From Branchinecta lynchi (Eukaryota > Arthropoda > Branchiopoda > Anostraca > Branchinectidae): 64,000 nucleotides of DNA. The notes beneath the pieces are model-generated. The model was not told the DNA's origin and did no database searches. It saw only the letters and a program-made list of their open reading frames with translations. Positions 46,301-47,393 of the stretch are shown here, in pieces; position 1 is the first letter of the stretch; the number at the start of each line of letters is the position of its first letter. The stretch is from NCBI GenBank assembly GCA_023053575.1, contig JAKZAP010000009.1:13869869-13933868 (forward strand). The letters run 5' to 3'. The translations under genes and the position numbers were made by a program.

Positions 46301-46455
46301 TCATGTCAATTGTACTTCAATTTTTGTTACCTTTCCTTCGTCTTAATTATTTCCAATTTCAGGATGCGAACATTCACGACTTTCCTGAGTATATGCACTT
46401 CACTCTGCAGCGACAGCGTAGCAGTACGCGTACTGTTTCTTCAAGTTCGTCATAA
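4125..46455 (+). CDS. EIF2AK3: PERK/PEK eIF2-alpha kinase, 14 exons, 5' partial
   Basis: PERK is an ER type I membrane kinase. Its lumenal domain senses unfolded protein and its cytoplasmic kinase phosphorylates eIF2-alpha to slow translation. Joined exons: 4125-4317, 6819-7137, 9365-9488, 12991-13137, 13758-13905, 15331-15475, 17636-17985, 22299-22442, 27416-27978, 32153-32340, 36760-36933, 41971-42135, 44456-44548, 46363-46455. They give about 948 residues in one frame, every phase matching at every junction. Order (residues of this partial protein): lumenal region 1-310, membrane helix about 311-330, linker, kinase N-lobe from about 435 with GRGGFG near 446, insert about 510-705, HRDLK 770-774, DFG at 790, SPEQ 829-832, C-lobe to about 920, serine-rich tail. 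The family is usually about 1,100 residues, so roughly 150-250 N-terminal residues are missing, presumably upstream of the window. EIF2AK paralogues are excluded by the PERK-type lumenal domain and membrane helix. Confidence 0.95.
4365..4670 (-). mobile_element. LINE 3' end remnant (minus)
   Basis: Starts (in plus coordinates) with a TCAATCAATCAA tail and TTTTATTTCATCC. At 4598-4640 it carries the complement of a retrotransposon C-terminus (ACCGCATCTTCGGTA..GCCTGTTC), which matches the clearer copy at 37200-37480. Degenerate. Intron 1 of PERK. Confidence 0.45.
4740..5217 (+). repeat. Dispersed repeat with (AAAT)n tail, pair of 29735-30190
   Basis: Shares CTTTCAACAA.TA.CCACGG, GA.ACACATCGAAGGTAG and CCGGGTTTA.AAATATA with 29735-30065, in the same order and spacing. 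Ends in AAATAAATAAATAAATT at about 5200-5217, a retroposon-like tail. The short frame at 4989-5192 is not conserved in the other copy, so no protein is called. Confidence 0.6.
5583..6095. mobile_element. Head-to-head inverted LINE 3' fragments
   Basis: 5583-5797 is the reverse complement, and 5808-6095 the forward copy, of the 3' end of the LINE at 37880-39130. Both junction sides start with the same GGGTTATCTTT point. The forward part skips from the codon region of GSKCLAS straight to ATCTTTTGTACC..TT, losing about 125 bases. 3' end GTAAAGTACATTATA as in the reference copy. Twin-priming or two insertions could explain it. Intron 1. Confidence 0.7.
6096..6818. other. Unclassified part of intron 1
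   Basis: No repeat shared with the rest of the window and no exon-like signal other than the acceptor of exon B at its end. The frame 6213-6470 minus shows no family resemblance. Confidence 0.4.
6819..7137 (+). CDS. EIF2AK3: PERK exon B: lumenal sensor domain
   Basis: Acceptor ttttttgtag, donor caatg|gtaaga. The first base completes a serine codon split by the intron, and the reading then runs [12 protein letters not shown], which continues the preceding WNF as in WNFSVGHFEL of known PERKs. Further on, [20 protein letters not shown] corresponds to the W.Y.F..PIASAWLL.DG.. stretch, and MYVGMHKAM corresponds to VYLGMYRGQ just before the next conserved strand. The exon ends on a codon boundary. 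Reading past the donor meets a stop at 7189-7191, so splicing is required. Confidence 0.92.
7303..8696. repeat. P1 palindromic element split by an HP1 element
   Basis: Left arm 7303-7400 (AAACGGATACGTCAGCTGAA, TTATTAGAGCTATATTTC) and right arm 8600-8696 (complement, ending CTTATCCGTTTTGCA) are the two halves of one P1 palindrome. The HP1 element at 7424-8517 sits in its loop. A 70-base block (TTTTTCCAACTTGAGC..GAAGAGGACCCTTGC) is duplicated at 8530-8650. Confidence 0.7.
7424..8517 (+). repeat. HP1 hairpin/satellite element, copy a
   Basis: Begins with the perfect palindrome TTTTGGGATCCCAAAA, then GTCCGTCCGTCTGTAAGC, CGATAACTCTCGAAG and ATGAAACTTGGTGTGAGGAT. It continues with about six degenerate 137-base units (CGCCCGGAATCCGGCC, GATTAGATGTTCGATTTAGG, GAAGACATGC) and ends with GGGATCCCGTCGAAACC, TTTGGTCTTGTTCTT. 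Other copies begin and end at the same points. No transposase is encoded. The short frames running through it come from the repeat units. Confidence 0.8.
8700..9364. other. End of intron 2, little structure
   Basis: Apart from the possible tRNA-like segment at 9065-9180 I see no repeat or exon. ATGATATGATATGATGTGAT at about 8720 is a short microsatellite-like run. The pyrimidine tract and TTAG before exon C close the intron. Confidence 0.4.
9065..9180 (-). repeat. Possible tRNA-derived SINE remnant
   Basis: On the minus strand TTGGTTCAGTGGTAGAGAG looks like a tRNA D-arm (A box), and GGAGTTCGAACTGAG about 80 bases later like a B box. The spacing is too long for a plain tRNA and no cloverleaf is evident, so a degenerate SINE or chance is more likely than a functional tRNA. 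Confidence 0.3.
9365..9488 (+). CDS. EIF2AK3: PERK exon C: lumenal domain, membrane-proximal part
   Basis: Acceptor ttttttttgttag, donor aacag|gtaggt. Phase 0 entry reads LYVQES, matching LYLQSS that follows GMYRGQ in vertebrate PERK. The exon ends with [14 protein letters not shown], equivalent to the conserved P.IKWKPL motif before the stalk. It leaves one base, g, in the next codon. The middle part (about residues 180-200) is poorly conserved. The exon is not part of any long open frame and was recognised by motif and splice signals. Confidence 0.88.
9550..9835 (+). pseudogene. LINE reverse-transcriptase C-terminal fragment
   Basis: The frame to the stop at 9831 contains [18 protein letters not shown], then [17 protein letters not shown]. 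This is the same pattern as [10 protein letters not shown]...[17 protein letters not shown] at 26786-27133, so both are remnants of one retrotransposon family (region after the RT thumb). 5'-truncated, in intron 3 of PERK, not part of the host protein. Confidence 0.6.
9920..10283. mobile_element. Mutator-like foldback element with 9-bp target duplication
   Basis: The ends are GGGATCGACTAAAACCAGGA and its complement, with inverted arms well over 100 bases and a centre near 10110. TTTAAAATG flanks both sides (9911-9919 and 10284-10292), a 9-base duplication as made by Mutator superfamily elements. Motifs CCAGGAAGGGAAGGGAACGC and GCAGGAAGGCATAC are repeated. 364 bases, no transposase, hence a non-autonomous copy. 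A longer relative is at 46569-47110. Confidence 0.85.
10293..11006. other. Unclassified part of intron 3
   Basis: The frame that continues through 10318-10544 is Arg/Lys rich and unlike any family I know. A short inverted pair surrounds GACAGGTTGGGGAG. No gene recognised. Confidence 0.3.
11007..11163. mobile_element. CACTG-ended MITE (family S1)
   Basis: CACTGTAAAAAGTTTCTCCG at the left, CTTTTTTTTACAGTG at the right, TT flanking both sides. Internal mirror blocks GATGCAGTATTTGCTACTGG and CCCAGTAGCAAATACTGCAA give almost full-length self-complementarity. 157 bases. Confidence 0.8.
11164..11699. other. AT-rich part of intron 3
   Basis: Contains long T runs (11441-11478) and no reading frame or shared repeat that I recognise. 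Confidence 0.4.
11700..12780 (-). pseudogene. Broken LINE reverse transcriptase, interrupted by an M1 element
   Basis: Minus strand. 12764-12501 reads [19 protein letters not shown] followed by [12 protein letters not shown] (RT motifs B' and C with FADD). After frame disruptions 11931-11783 reads [20 protein letters not shown] and [12 protein letters not shown], the GHVLRM..RIPK..L.W....RGRP..TWRR C-terminal signature of many LINEs. An M1 element (11932-12225) splits it. Intron 3, opposite strand to PERK. Confidence 0.75.
11932..12225 (-). mobile_element. M1 MITE inserted in a LINE
   Basis: Reverse-orientation copy of the element at 3741-4040, ends GAGCGTGTTCCATCCTACTT and GGGTGGAACACGCTC. 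TCC lies immediately outside both ends, suggesting a 3-base target duplication. It separates two parts of the LINE frame (..ATACGAGATGGA | GTTACCTCGAACACG on the minus strand), so it is younger than that LINE. Confidence 0.8.
12991..13137 (+). CDS. EIF2AK3: PERK exon D: lumenal stalk
   Basis: Acceptor ttgtgttccag, donor ttacg|gtaatc. With the preceding g it reads [16 protein letters not shown], where RTPAI aligns with the SRTPVLVG stretch that follows WKPL. It then runs through a serine/threonine-rich segment to [10 protein letters not shown], resembling the NGYYLPYY region. Both ends have phase 1, consistent with neighbouring exons. Sequence conservation is low, as is usual for this juxtamembrane lumenal region, so the call rests on order, phase and short motifs. 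Confidence 0.82.
13277..13690. mobile_element. CACTGTAAGAAGTTTC inverted-repeat element
   Basis: The left part (TTTCATAACAGATAACACAA, GGATGCGCAGTTT, GTTATGCAT) is mirrored by 13550-13690 (complement: AAACTGCGCATC-like, TTGTGTTATCTATCGAG). Arms are about 110 bases. The left end begins CACTG after TA, like family S1. The interior (13440-13530) is AT-rich. It occupies most of intron 4. Related pieces are at 49360-49731 and 62640-63020. Confidence 0.65.
13758..13905 (+). CDS. EIF2AK3: PERK exon E: acidic lumenal stalk before the membrane
   Basis: Acceptor ttctgttatttctcag, donor ttttg|gtaagt (perfect consensus). The frame fixed by exon D stays open throughout and gives a very acidic segment ([18 protein letters not shown]) followed by [13 protein letters not shown] know of no specific motif here. 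Position, open frame and fit of both phases (enters after one base, leaves two bases tg) support it. The two-base overhang plus the first g of exon F makes the conserved tryptophan of WKE. Confidence 0.8.
13906..15056. other. Intron 5 with retroposon tails
   Basis: A LINE-like tail ends in AATAATAATAATAAT at 14330-14352. It is followed at 14353-14435 by the terminal piece of an HP1 element (GGGATCCCATCCGAACC, TTTGGTCTTGT). At 14700-14762 the phrase CAAAGCAAGAGAAAAGGCTT with an ATA run repeats that at 37020-37075 and marks another minus-strand LINE tail. No exon recognised. Confidence 0.5.
15057..15185. repeat. Hairpin with 37-base arms
   Basis: GAAATAAAAAAACGAGATTT and the following bases up to CTTGAT are mirrored almost exactly by ATCAAGAACAAAACCCGAAA.. 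ending TTTTTTATTTC. The loop is about 55 bases. Probably a small foldback element, 145 bases before exon F. Confidence 0.75.
15331..15475 (+). CDS. EIF2AK3: PERK exon F: transmembrane helix and inner stalk
   Basis: Acceptor gcttatttag, donor ccaag|gtaagt. With the split Trp codon it begins [19 protein letters not shown], matching the W(W)KEI.ATILFCIIA helix entry of known PERKs. The hydrophobic run (residues about 314-329) is followed by [10 protein letters not shown], a positive cytoplasmic flank. A second short hydrophobic stretch (VMAIIPLIV) lies near the exon end and is not typical of vertebrate PERK. The exon ends in phase 0. Confidence 0.88.
15541..15708. mobile_element. P1 palindromic MITE, compact copy
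   Basis: Starts TGCAACACGGATACGTCAGC and ends with the complement GACGTATCCGTGTTGCA. Arms are about 60 bases with TTATTAGAGCTA / TAGCTCTAATAAA. The centre has CTTGGCAAGGGTCCTCGTCA. At 168 bases it is the most complete small copy of the family. Confidence 0.8.
15709..17635. other. Intron 6, mostly unclassified
   Basis: At 16270-16360 a unit of about 37 bases (TCGTCTGTCGAAACGTTGTC, AGAACGTTGTTA) repeats two to three times. A G-run of about 16 lies at 17371-17386. At 17470-17570 the bits CCCTTTTAG, TTTTTAGTAC and TTTTTAGTCGATCCCTT resemble the Mutator-like element ends. No other structure seen. Confidence 0.4.
17636..17985 (+). CDS. EIF2AK3: PERK exon G: cytoplasmic linker and kinase N-lobe start
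   Basis: Acceptor attattattccag, donor aatag|gtgagc. A Pro/Ser-rich linker of about 75 residues leads into [21 protein letters not shown], the PERK glycine-rich loop (G-x-G-x-x-G), then [21 protein letters not shown]. The AVK lysine is the ATP-anchoring residue. The exon ends two bases into an arginine codon completed by exon H. An ATG at 17639 is only an internal methionine, because the frame is continuous with exon F. Confidence 0.97.
18050..18382 (+). repeat. HP1 remnant without its first part
   Basis: Carries CGACAAGTAATTCGAGCGGA, ATCCGGCAAATAATGGAAAG, GACATGCTCAATC and ends CGACCTTTGGTCTTGTT, the internal unit and right terminus of HP1. The hairpin end is missing. Intron 7. Confidence 0.6.
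18383..18814. other. AT-rich part of intron 7
   Basis: Repeated ATTTAAATTTAAATG and TTAAATGACA words around 18500-18610, no coding or shared repeat recognised. Confidence 0.4.
19047..21545 (-). mobile_element. 5'-truncated LINE with long RT frame
   Basis: Minus-strand non-LTR retrotransposon. The RT frame runs from 21513 to about 19880, then continues in another frame to 19640. The 3' part contains a 186-base tandem duplication (19113-19298 and 19299-19470) and ends in a (TAG/CTA) run at 19047-19069. The endonuclease domain is absent. Its closest relative here is 51300-53400, which starts at the same protein position. Intron 7, antisense to PERK. Confidence 0.85.
19640..21513 (-). pseudogene. 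LINE reverse transcriptase, frameshifted near the C-terminus
   Basis: About 600 residues: a basic N-terminal region, RT fingers ([18 protein letters not shown]), motif [17 protein letters not shown] at about residue 291, [15 protein letters not shown] at about 350, catalytic YVDD at about 378, then [19 protein letters not shown] in the thumb and C-terminal region. After LLAG near 19880 one base is lost or gained. The proper end ([15 protein letters not shown], then [15 protein letters not shown]) continues in the frame 19861-19640. The catalytic residues are intact, but the break and missing endonuclease make it inactive. Confidence 0.85.
21546..21820. repeat. Near-perfect 270-base foldback
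   Basis: Arms of about 130 bases: ATCGGAGCCAGCGCTGG..., GAGTTTCAGTAGCAACG, TATCGCTAGCGG, TATTCGAGTGTGTGTCA and CTTGGCGCTACTCTCT, then the mirror image back to AGCGCTGGCTCCAGT, with the centre near 21680 (AGCAAAATAACACCAG). Sits between the LINE 5' end and the right arm of the surrounding inverted repeat. Confidence 0.85.
22100..22250 (-). repeat. tRNA-Leu-like SINE head
   Basis: On the minus strand (22246-22183) GGCCGATGGTTACCGCG resembles a tRNA D-arm, TCAAACTCAAATGCGA an anticodon arm with CAA, and GGTCACTGGTTCGAGTC a T-arm, in tRNA order and spacing. The body downstream (GGTTCAGGGTGAGGGC) is not tRNA. No acceptor stem pairs, so this is a tRNA-derived retroposon rather than a gene. It lies about 50 bases before the exon H acceptor. 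Confidence 0.5.
22299..22442 (+). CDS. EIF2AK3: PERK exon H: kinase alpha-C helix to beta-4/5
   Basis: Acceptor ttcatttttag, donor cagag|gtaaga. It reads [19 protein letters not shown], with the alpha-C glutamate that pairs with the AVK lysine, then [30 protein letters not shown] is the family hallmark before the long kinase insert. The exon leaves two bases (ag) of a serine codon finished by exon I. A tRNA-like SINE lies about 50 bases upstream of the acceptor on the other strand. Confidence 0.96.
22443..22924. other. Start of intron 8, unclassified
   Basis: No shared repeat, frame or RNA motif recognised apart from a short TATATATA run near 22805. Confidence 0.4.
22925..25660 (+). repeat. 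281-bp tandem array inside a hairpin-started element
   Basis: Begins with a stem-loop (TGGCACTTGcccttcggCCAAGTGCCA), then GTCCGTCCGTCGGTCTGTC and GGACGATAAAACTTGG as in HP1. About ten units follow; AATCTTGAGGTATTT recurs at 23141, 23422, 23704, 23985, 24267, 24547, 24827, 25108 and 25385, so the period is about 281. Each unit has GATCGGATCTCGATG, CCGGACCGGATCCGGTGAC and ATGAAACTTGGTGGGAAGA. The right end is AACAAGTGCCATATGAGCTC, GTAGCTCTTGTTT. Non-coding. Intron 8. Confidence 0.9.
25711..26691. mobile_element. hAT-like element with 8-bp target duplication, split by a LINE tail
   Basis: Ends CAGTGGTTCCCAACT and AGGTTGGGAACCACTG are the typical hAT-type terminal repeats. GAGTAGAC flanks both sides (25703-25710 and 26692-26699), an exact 8-base duplication. 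The interior is mostly a LINE 3' fragment (about 25840-26472), and what remains (GGTATG..GGTCC, GTACCTTTCTGTACGC) is non-coding, so it is non-autonomous. Confidence 0.88.
25840..26472 (+). pseudogene. LINE RT C-terminal fragment with (ATCT)n tail
   Basis: The frame 25848-26414 reads [19 protein letters not shown] (RT thumb LEY.CPVW motif), then [20 protein letters not shown] and a C-terminus with [16 protein letters not shown]. The 3' end is AATAAACATATATATCTATC with repeated ATCT. 5'-truncated. Nested in the hAT-like element, hence younger than it. Confidence 0.8.
26760..27133 (+). pseudogene. LINE RT fragment ([10 protein letters not shown] type)
   Basis: Reads [18 protein letters not shown], then [18 protein letters not shown] and [18 protein letters not shown], a retrotransposon RT segment after the catalytic motif. 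It stops at 27131-27133. Same family as 9550-9835. Intron 8, same strand as PERK but unrelated to it. Confidence 0.65.
27416..27978 (+). CDS. EIF2AK3: PERK exon I: kinase insert loop
   Basis: Acceptor tttctttctttacag, donor ccaaaa|gtgagt. At 563 bases it is the largest exon. It encodes about 188 residues of a low-complexity, Ser/Arg/Asp-rich segment (many RS, NSD and SRT repeats) equivalent to the long acidic insert between the N-lobe beta strands of PERK. The insert contains [16 protein letters not shown], resembling the conserved SIVFEDSGCD stretch. Phases on both sides match exons H and J. High Ser content suggests autophosphorylation sites, as known for the family. Confidence 0.93.
27979..28599. 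other. Start of intron 9, unclassified
   Basis: No exon or shared repeat except ATAATAATATAAC followed by AAAAAGGCTTTCGCCTCTAT at 28540-28585, the LINE tail phrase also seen at 14740 and 37050. Confidence 0.4.
28600..29132. repeat. Inverted minisatellite foldback (CTACGTAGACACGAC)
   Basis: The left half (to about 28830) repeats CGACACTACATGGACACGAC and GGTACAGGTACC in one orientation. The right half (28850-29115) repeats the complement, GTCGTGTCTACGTAGTGTCG with TTCGATGTACC, in units of about 30 bases. The outer ends carry CTGTATACACGGG and GCGCACCCTGTATACA, imperfect terminal repeats. The whole can fold into one long hairpin. No coding role; a frame at 28614-28917 merely reads the repeats. 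Confidence 0.85.
29150..29720 (-). pseudogene. LINE RT thumb/C-terminal fragment (minus)
   Basis: The frame 29710-29270 reads [20 protein letters not shown], then [15 protein letters not shown] and [18 protein letters not shown], a RT thumb with the VQRRATK signature. After a frame change the strand continues [20 protein letters not shown], the usual W..LP..VV.A.S...FK ending. 5'-truncated, antisense in intron 9. Confidence 0.8.
29735..30190 (+). repeat. Dispersed repeat, pair of 4740-5217
   Basis: Shares CTTTCAACAATTACCCACGG, GCATGATACGCATCAAAGGT and CCGGGTTTAAAAATATATAG with the intron 1 copy. Ends in an AAATAAGTAAGTAATTTATT tail. The 110-residue frame through it is not conserved in the other copy. 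Confidence 0.6.
30191..31059. other. AT-rich part of intron 9
   Basis: A-rich, with GTAAAGGTGACGTTAAAGGT repeated twice near 30540 and poly-A runs at 30645-30695. Nothing coding recognised. Confidence 0.4.
31060..32152. repeat. 180-210-bp tandem array ending at the exon J acceptor
   Basis: GTTTGTGAATGTAAACG recurs at about 31085, 31285, 31587, 31768 and 31975, each followed by a GCGCCTCG or GTGCTTCGCTGG block, a CTTTCTGTATGTATAGATCC block, TCAGCAATCTGTGTT, CCCAACTTTCT, CGAGTATCGGATAATCGGCTGA and TTTAGTCTAGACCGTAATTTGTCCTC. The last unit runs TTTAGTATAGACCGTCATTTGTCCTC and then directly TCTTTTAG | exon J. Thus the acceptor pyrimidine tract is the array's edge. Confidence 0.85.
32153..32340 (+). 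CDS. EIF2AK3: PERK exon J: kinase hinge to catalytic loop
   Basis: Acceptor gtcctctcttttag, donor ttgaag|gtatgt. It reads [21 protein letters not shown] (the LYIQMQLC hinge is diagnostic of PERK) and ends [12 protein letters not shown], the catalytic loop with its aspartate. The intron falls exactly after HRDLK in phase 0. The bases immediately upstream belong to a tandem repeat array whose last unit supplies the acceptor region. Confidence 0.97.
32341..32684. other. Start of intron 10
   Basis: Includes a retroposon-like tail (TTTATGCTGAAATAAAGCTAAATGATTGATT) at 32495-32530. Otherwise unclassified. Confidence 0.4.
32685..34505. repeat. 49-bp pyrimidine-rich minisatellite, about 37 copies
   Basis: The unit is CTTCCTTAGACACCTCCAGG followed by TCTTCCTTATTCCTTCC and TCTTCCTTCGCT (49 bases). 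Copies are nearly identical, varying mainly at CTCCAGG/CTTCAGG and CTCTTCC/CTGTTCC. The plus strand is about 75-80 percent pyrimidine. It lies wholly in intron 10 of PERK. The homogeneity points to recent expansion. Confidence 0.95.
34506..34683 (-). repeat. LINE-related fragment next to the minisatellite
   Basis: CCAGAGGCGCCAAGGGCATCC, AGTCGTCTCTG and CTTCCCATTCGGGCTGGA match phrases at 2058-2100 and 11715-11780 (3' side of the minus-strand LINE). Possibly the original sequence from which the minisatellite grew, since it contains CCTTAGACTTCCTCC and ACCTCCAG. Confidence 0.5.
34684..36131. repeat. Inverted pair of HP1 elements (copies b and c)
   Basis: 34684-35199 is a forward HP1 copy (ATCCCAAAACGTAAGTG, CGATAACTCTCGAAGGG, ATGAAACTTGGTG, then units) lacking its right end. 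35203-36131 is a reversed copy from CAAGACCAAAGGTTTCGATG to ACTTACGTTTTGGGATCCCA. Facing each other, they could form dsRNA several hundred bases long in the pre-mRNA. No coding capacity. Confidence 0.8.
36132..36759. other. End of intron 10, LINE tail with (GATT)n
   Basis: 36390-36496 (TTGTTTCTTGTGTGTCTGTG, TTAGCTATTCGGATTAAACT, then GATT x6) is a retrotransposon 3' end. The same sequence occurs reversed at 39438-39540. The rest up to exon K is unclassified. Confidence 0.55.
36760..36933 (+). CDS. EIF2AK3: PERK exon K: DFG motif and activation loop
   Basis: Acceptor gttctgttatag, donor gagcag|gttagt. It reads [23 protein letters not shown], with the Mg-binding DFG aspartate, then an acidic stretch (EEEEA) and [15 protein letters not shown]. 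The threonine in the VGT position corresponds to the activation-loop threonine needed for PERK activation. Both borders are phase 0. The donor gttagt is slightly off the gtaagt consensus. Confidence 0.97.
37016..37490 (-). pseudogene. LINE C-terminus and (ATT)n tail (minus), with a P1 fragment
   Basis: On the minus strand about 37350-37250 reads [20 protein letters not shown] and then AESINSFK, the standard end of a LINE ORF2. The 3' end runs through GAGGCGAAAGCCTTTTCTC to an ATTATTATT tail at 37016-37040. A truncated P1 element (GGATATGTCAGCT..TTTCGGCCCTTCTTGGCAAG) lies at 37095-37205. Confidence 0.7.
37491..37879. other. Unclassified part of intron 11
   Basis: Possibly more of the same minus-strand LINE, but no frame can be followed with confidence. 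Confidence 0.3.
37880..39130 (+). mobile_element. 5'-truncated LINE, plus strand
   Basis: Starts inside the RT domain just before motif A and ends with AAGTACATTATTATTATTGA at about 39130. The 3' portion is also found twice at 5583-6095. Same orientation as PERK, in intron 11. Confidence 0.8.
37890..38986 (+). pseudogene. LINE reverse transcriptase with mutated catalytic motif
   Basis: Contains motif A ([18 protein letters not shown]), [15 protein letters not shown], then [11 protein letters not shown] in place of the usual Y/F-x-D-D: the second aspartate is asparagine, which should abolish polymerase activity. The thumb reads [18 protein letters not shown]. The first frame stops at 38906, but the true C-terminus ([29 protein letters not shown]) continues in another frame to 38986, so there is a frameshift near 38810-38860. 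Confidence 0.85.
39131..39645. other. Intron 11 segment with reversed LINE tail
   Basis: T-run at 39431-39450 followed by TCAATCAATCAATCAAGTTT and TCCGAATAGCTAAAAGCTAG to about 39540, the reverse of the tail at 36390-36496. The remaining sequence is unclassified. Confidence 0.55.
39646..40146. mobile_element. TIR element GGAACGTGTCCGAAA
   Basis: GAACGTGTCCGAAACGAACG at the left and CTTTCGGACACGTTC at the right are inverted. Inside, ATTAATGCAGCATTA-type words occur near both ends. 500 bases without coding frame. No clear target duplication seen. Confidence 0.6.
40333..40995. mobile_element. TTGCGTTTTTGC element (family Q), copy 1
   Basis: Starts TTGCGTTTTTGCAGAGACCA and ends GAGACCATGGTATCGCA. 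The 5-base word ACTAT flanks both sides (40328-40332, 40996-41000). Near both ends it contains perfect palindromes such as CATGGTATCTGATACCATGG and GTGGTATC.. (GCGGTATCAGATACCACGG). Also contains TCCAGTCAC and AACTTCTTTCCAACCAATTT phrases shared with 49960-50608. 663 bases, non-coding. Confidence 0.75.
41001..41439. other. Unclassified part of intron 11
   Basis: No shared repeat or frame seen. A G-run lies at 41420-41429. Confidence 0.4.
41440..41735. repeat. 20-bp minisatellite CCGACTGATTTTCCGAAAAA
   Basis: About thirteen diverged units of CCGACTGATTTTCCGAAAAA, with later units drifting to ATCGACCGTTCTAAGAAAAA. Bracketed by TTACCGACTGGCTAGTC at 41440 and TTTTACCGACTGGCTGAC at 41730, so it may be the expanded core of an older repeat. 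235 bases upstream of exon L. Confidence 0.8.
41971..42135 (+). CDS. EIF2AK3: PERK exon L: kinase C-lobe, alpha-F region
   Basis: Acceptor ttctgtctttcag, donor caagag|gtgtgt. It reads [21 protein letters not shown], where the Asp of KVD is the alpha-F aspartate, followed by [19 protein letters not shown], almost the vertebrate sequence. This helix is part of the eIF2-alpha docking surface in the family. 55 codons, phase 0 at both ends. Confidence 0.97.
42136..42770. other. Start of intron 12, unclassified
   Basis: 42330-42480 has phrases resembling the first part of the 281-bp element (GTCTAATGTTCAAGCCAAGTTTCATTGTCC, TCCCTCCAGAG) in reverse, perhaps an old copy. Otherwise nothing recognised. 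Confidence 0.3.
42771..43040. mobile_element. TIR element TAGGYTCACACAG
   Basis: TAGGCTCACACAGACGTTCA and TCTGTGTGAACCTA are inverted ends. The interior repeats GGCGAT, ATCGCC and GTCGCC words. 270 bases. The ends resemble those of the element at 3382-3649 in containing TCACAC. No coding frame of interest. Confidence 0.6.
43041..44455. other. Rest of intron 12, unclassified
   Basis: Contains CTCTCTCTCTCTCTC at 43215 and a GC-richer, CAGCGCTGC-rich part (43370-43620) with open frames on both strands but no recognisable domain. I see no exon. Confidence 0.4.
44456..44548 (+). CDS. EIF2AK3: PERK exon M: kinase C-lobe, alpha-H/I arginine
   Basis: Acceptor aatgttgtttcag, donor ttacag|gtatta. The 31 codons read [19 protein letters not shown], containing the invariant arginine (ERP) that pairs with the APE-type glutamate of exon K. 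Phase 0 on both sides. It is too short to stand out as an open reading frame and was found from the motif. Confidence 0.93.
44593..45027. mobile_element. Outer CACTG-ended element with a nested S1 MITE
   Basis: CACTGTAAAAAGTCTCTCC at the left and GACTTTTTACAGTG at the right, flanked by TA on both sides. Inner mirror blocks GAATTCGGTGATTTTTATTC and CCGAATTCGGAATAAAAATC show the arms. At 44703-44861 a complete S1 element (CACTGTAAAAAGTTTCTCCG...TTTTTTTACAGTG), also flanked by TA, is inserted. Both share the same terminal CACTGTAAAAAG. Intron 13, 45 bases after the exon M donor. Confidence 0.88.
44703..44861. mobile_element. S1 MITE nested in a related element
   Basis: Very close to the copy at 11007-11163 (same GATGCAGTATTTGCTACTGG and CAATAAAGATAAGATTAATC blocks). 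TA occurs on both flanks. About 159 bases, non-coding. Confidence 0.88.
45028..46362. other. Rest of intron 13, with Mutator-like fragments
   Basis: 45570-45640 and 45795-45890 (GAACAGTGCGGCTTTCCAG, TTTTAGTATGACCTTCCTGG, TCCTGCTTTTCTACCTTCC) are remnants of the element family at 9920-10283. A minus-strand frame of about 100 codons (45402-45103) with no family resemblance covers the early part. The intron ends in a good acceptor before exon N. Confidence 0.5.
46363..46455 (+). CDS. EIF2AK3: PERK exon N: terminal coding exon with stop
   Basis: Acceptor atttccaatttcag. Reads [10 protein letters not shown], a segment like the ..FEDLDFPGK end of vertebrate PERK, then [16 protein letters not shown] and TAA at 46453-46455. 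The basic, serine-rich ending mirrors the LRQRSRSLSSSG tail of known members. No AATAAA is present before a Mutator-like element begins at 46569; the first clear one I see is near 47890, so the 3' UTR may include mobile DNA. Confidence 0.92.
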   Translation, partial: DANIHDFPEYMHFTLQRQRSSTRTVSSSSS

Positions 46456-46568
46456 GTTTCCGTCCGCGTCAGTCGTATGGACGATGGGTGAAACCTTACT
46501 TACCACAGCTTATGGGCATAGCAATTACGTAAACACCGACAAGACTCTTCTGACTCTGACTTCTGAGC

Positions 46569-47110
46569 GGGATCGACTAATACCAGGAAGGGAAGGGAAC
46601 GCGAGAAAAGCAGGAAGGCATACTAAAACCAGGAAGGGCATACTAAAACGAGGAAGGCTGTCGCCAGAATTCGCCGCACCGTTCCCTTCCTCTATTAGTA
46701 TTCTTTGAGGGGTCGGCAAGTTTTCAAATTCAAAGTGCACCATCCCTTCCTCGTTTTAGTTTCCTGACCTTGGTAGTCATTAAGTTCAGTCAGGGGTCGG
46801 CAACTATAATAATTGTAATTCACCTTTTCATTTCTCGTTCTGACGGTAGGCGACTAAAATTCTCCGAGTCGAGCGAAGGGTCGGCAACTATAACAATTCT
46901 ATAACGAGGAAGGGGTGGTGAACTTTAGTTTGAAAAGTTGCCGACTCCTCGAAGAATACTAAACAGAGGAAGGGCACGGTGCATCTTTTGAGTTTTTCGC
47001 AGCCTTGAATTCTGGTGACATCCTTCCTCGTTTTAGTAAGCCCTTCCTGGTTTTAGTATGCCTTCCTGCATTTCTCGCGTTCCCTTCCCTTCCTGGTTTT
47101 AGTCGATCCC
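46569..47110. mobile_element. Mutator-like foldback, longer copy
   Basis: GGGATCGACTAATACCAGGA at the left, CTTCCTGGTTTTAGTCGATCCC at the right. Flanked by CTTCTGAGC (46560-46568) and CCTCTGAGC (47111-47119), a 9-base duplication with one mismatch. The interior contains several AGGGGTCGGCAA blocks in both orientations. It lies about 110 bases after the PERK stop codon, so possibly within the 3' UTR. Confidence 0.82.
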
Positions 47111-47115
47111 CCTCT

Positions 47116-47393
47116 GAGCGTGTTCCACCCTTCTAACAATAGTAACTATTAGTTACTATTTTCGTTCCAACCTCGTGAAAAGTTACTACGTCATCCGTTC
47201 CAAGCTTCTCGAAATAGTAACTATTTGCTTACCACGCTCGGGAGCTTAGTAAGCGTGGCAACTACGAATCTCTCTAACCTGATTGGCCGGATTATCATGG
47301 ACTATTGTTTTACCAGAAATTTAAAAATACGTTCCAGCCGTTACGCCAAGAAGCCTAAATTCGTAACTACGGGAAGTAGGGTGGAACACGTTC
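47116..47393 (+). mobile_element. M1 MITE abutting the Mutator-like element
   Basis: GAGCGTGTTCCACCCTTCTA to GGGTGGAACACGTTC, a slightly shortened M1 copy. Its first bases (GAGC) form part of the neighbouring element's duplicated target, which shows that the Mutator-like element landed four bases inside M1. Confidence 0.8.
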
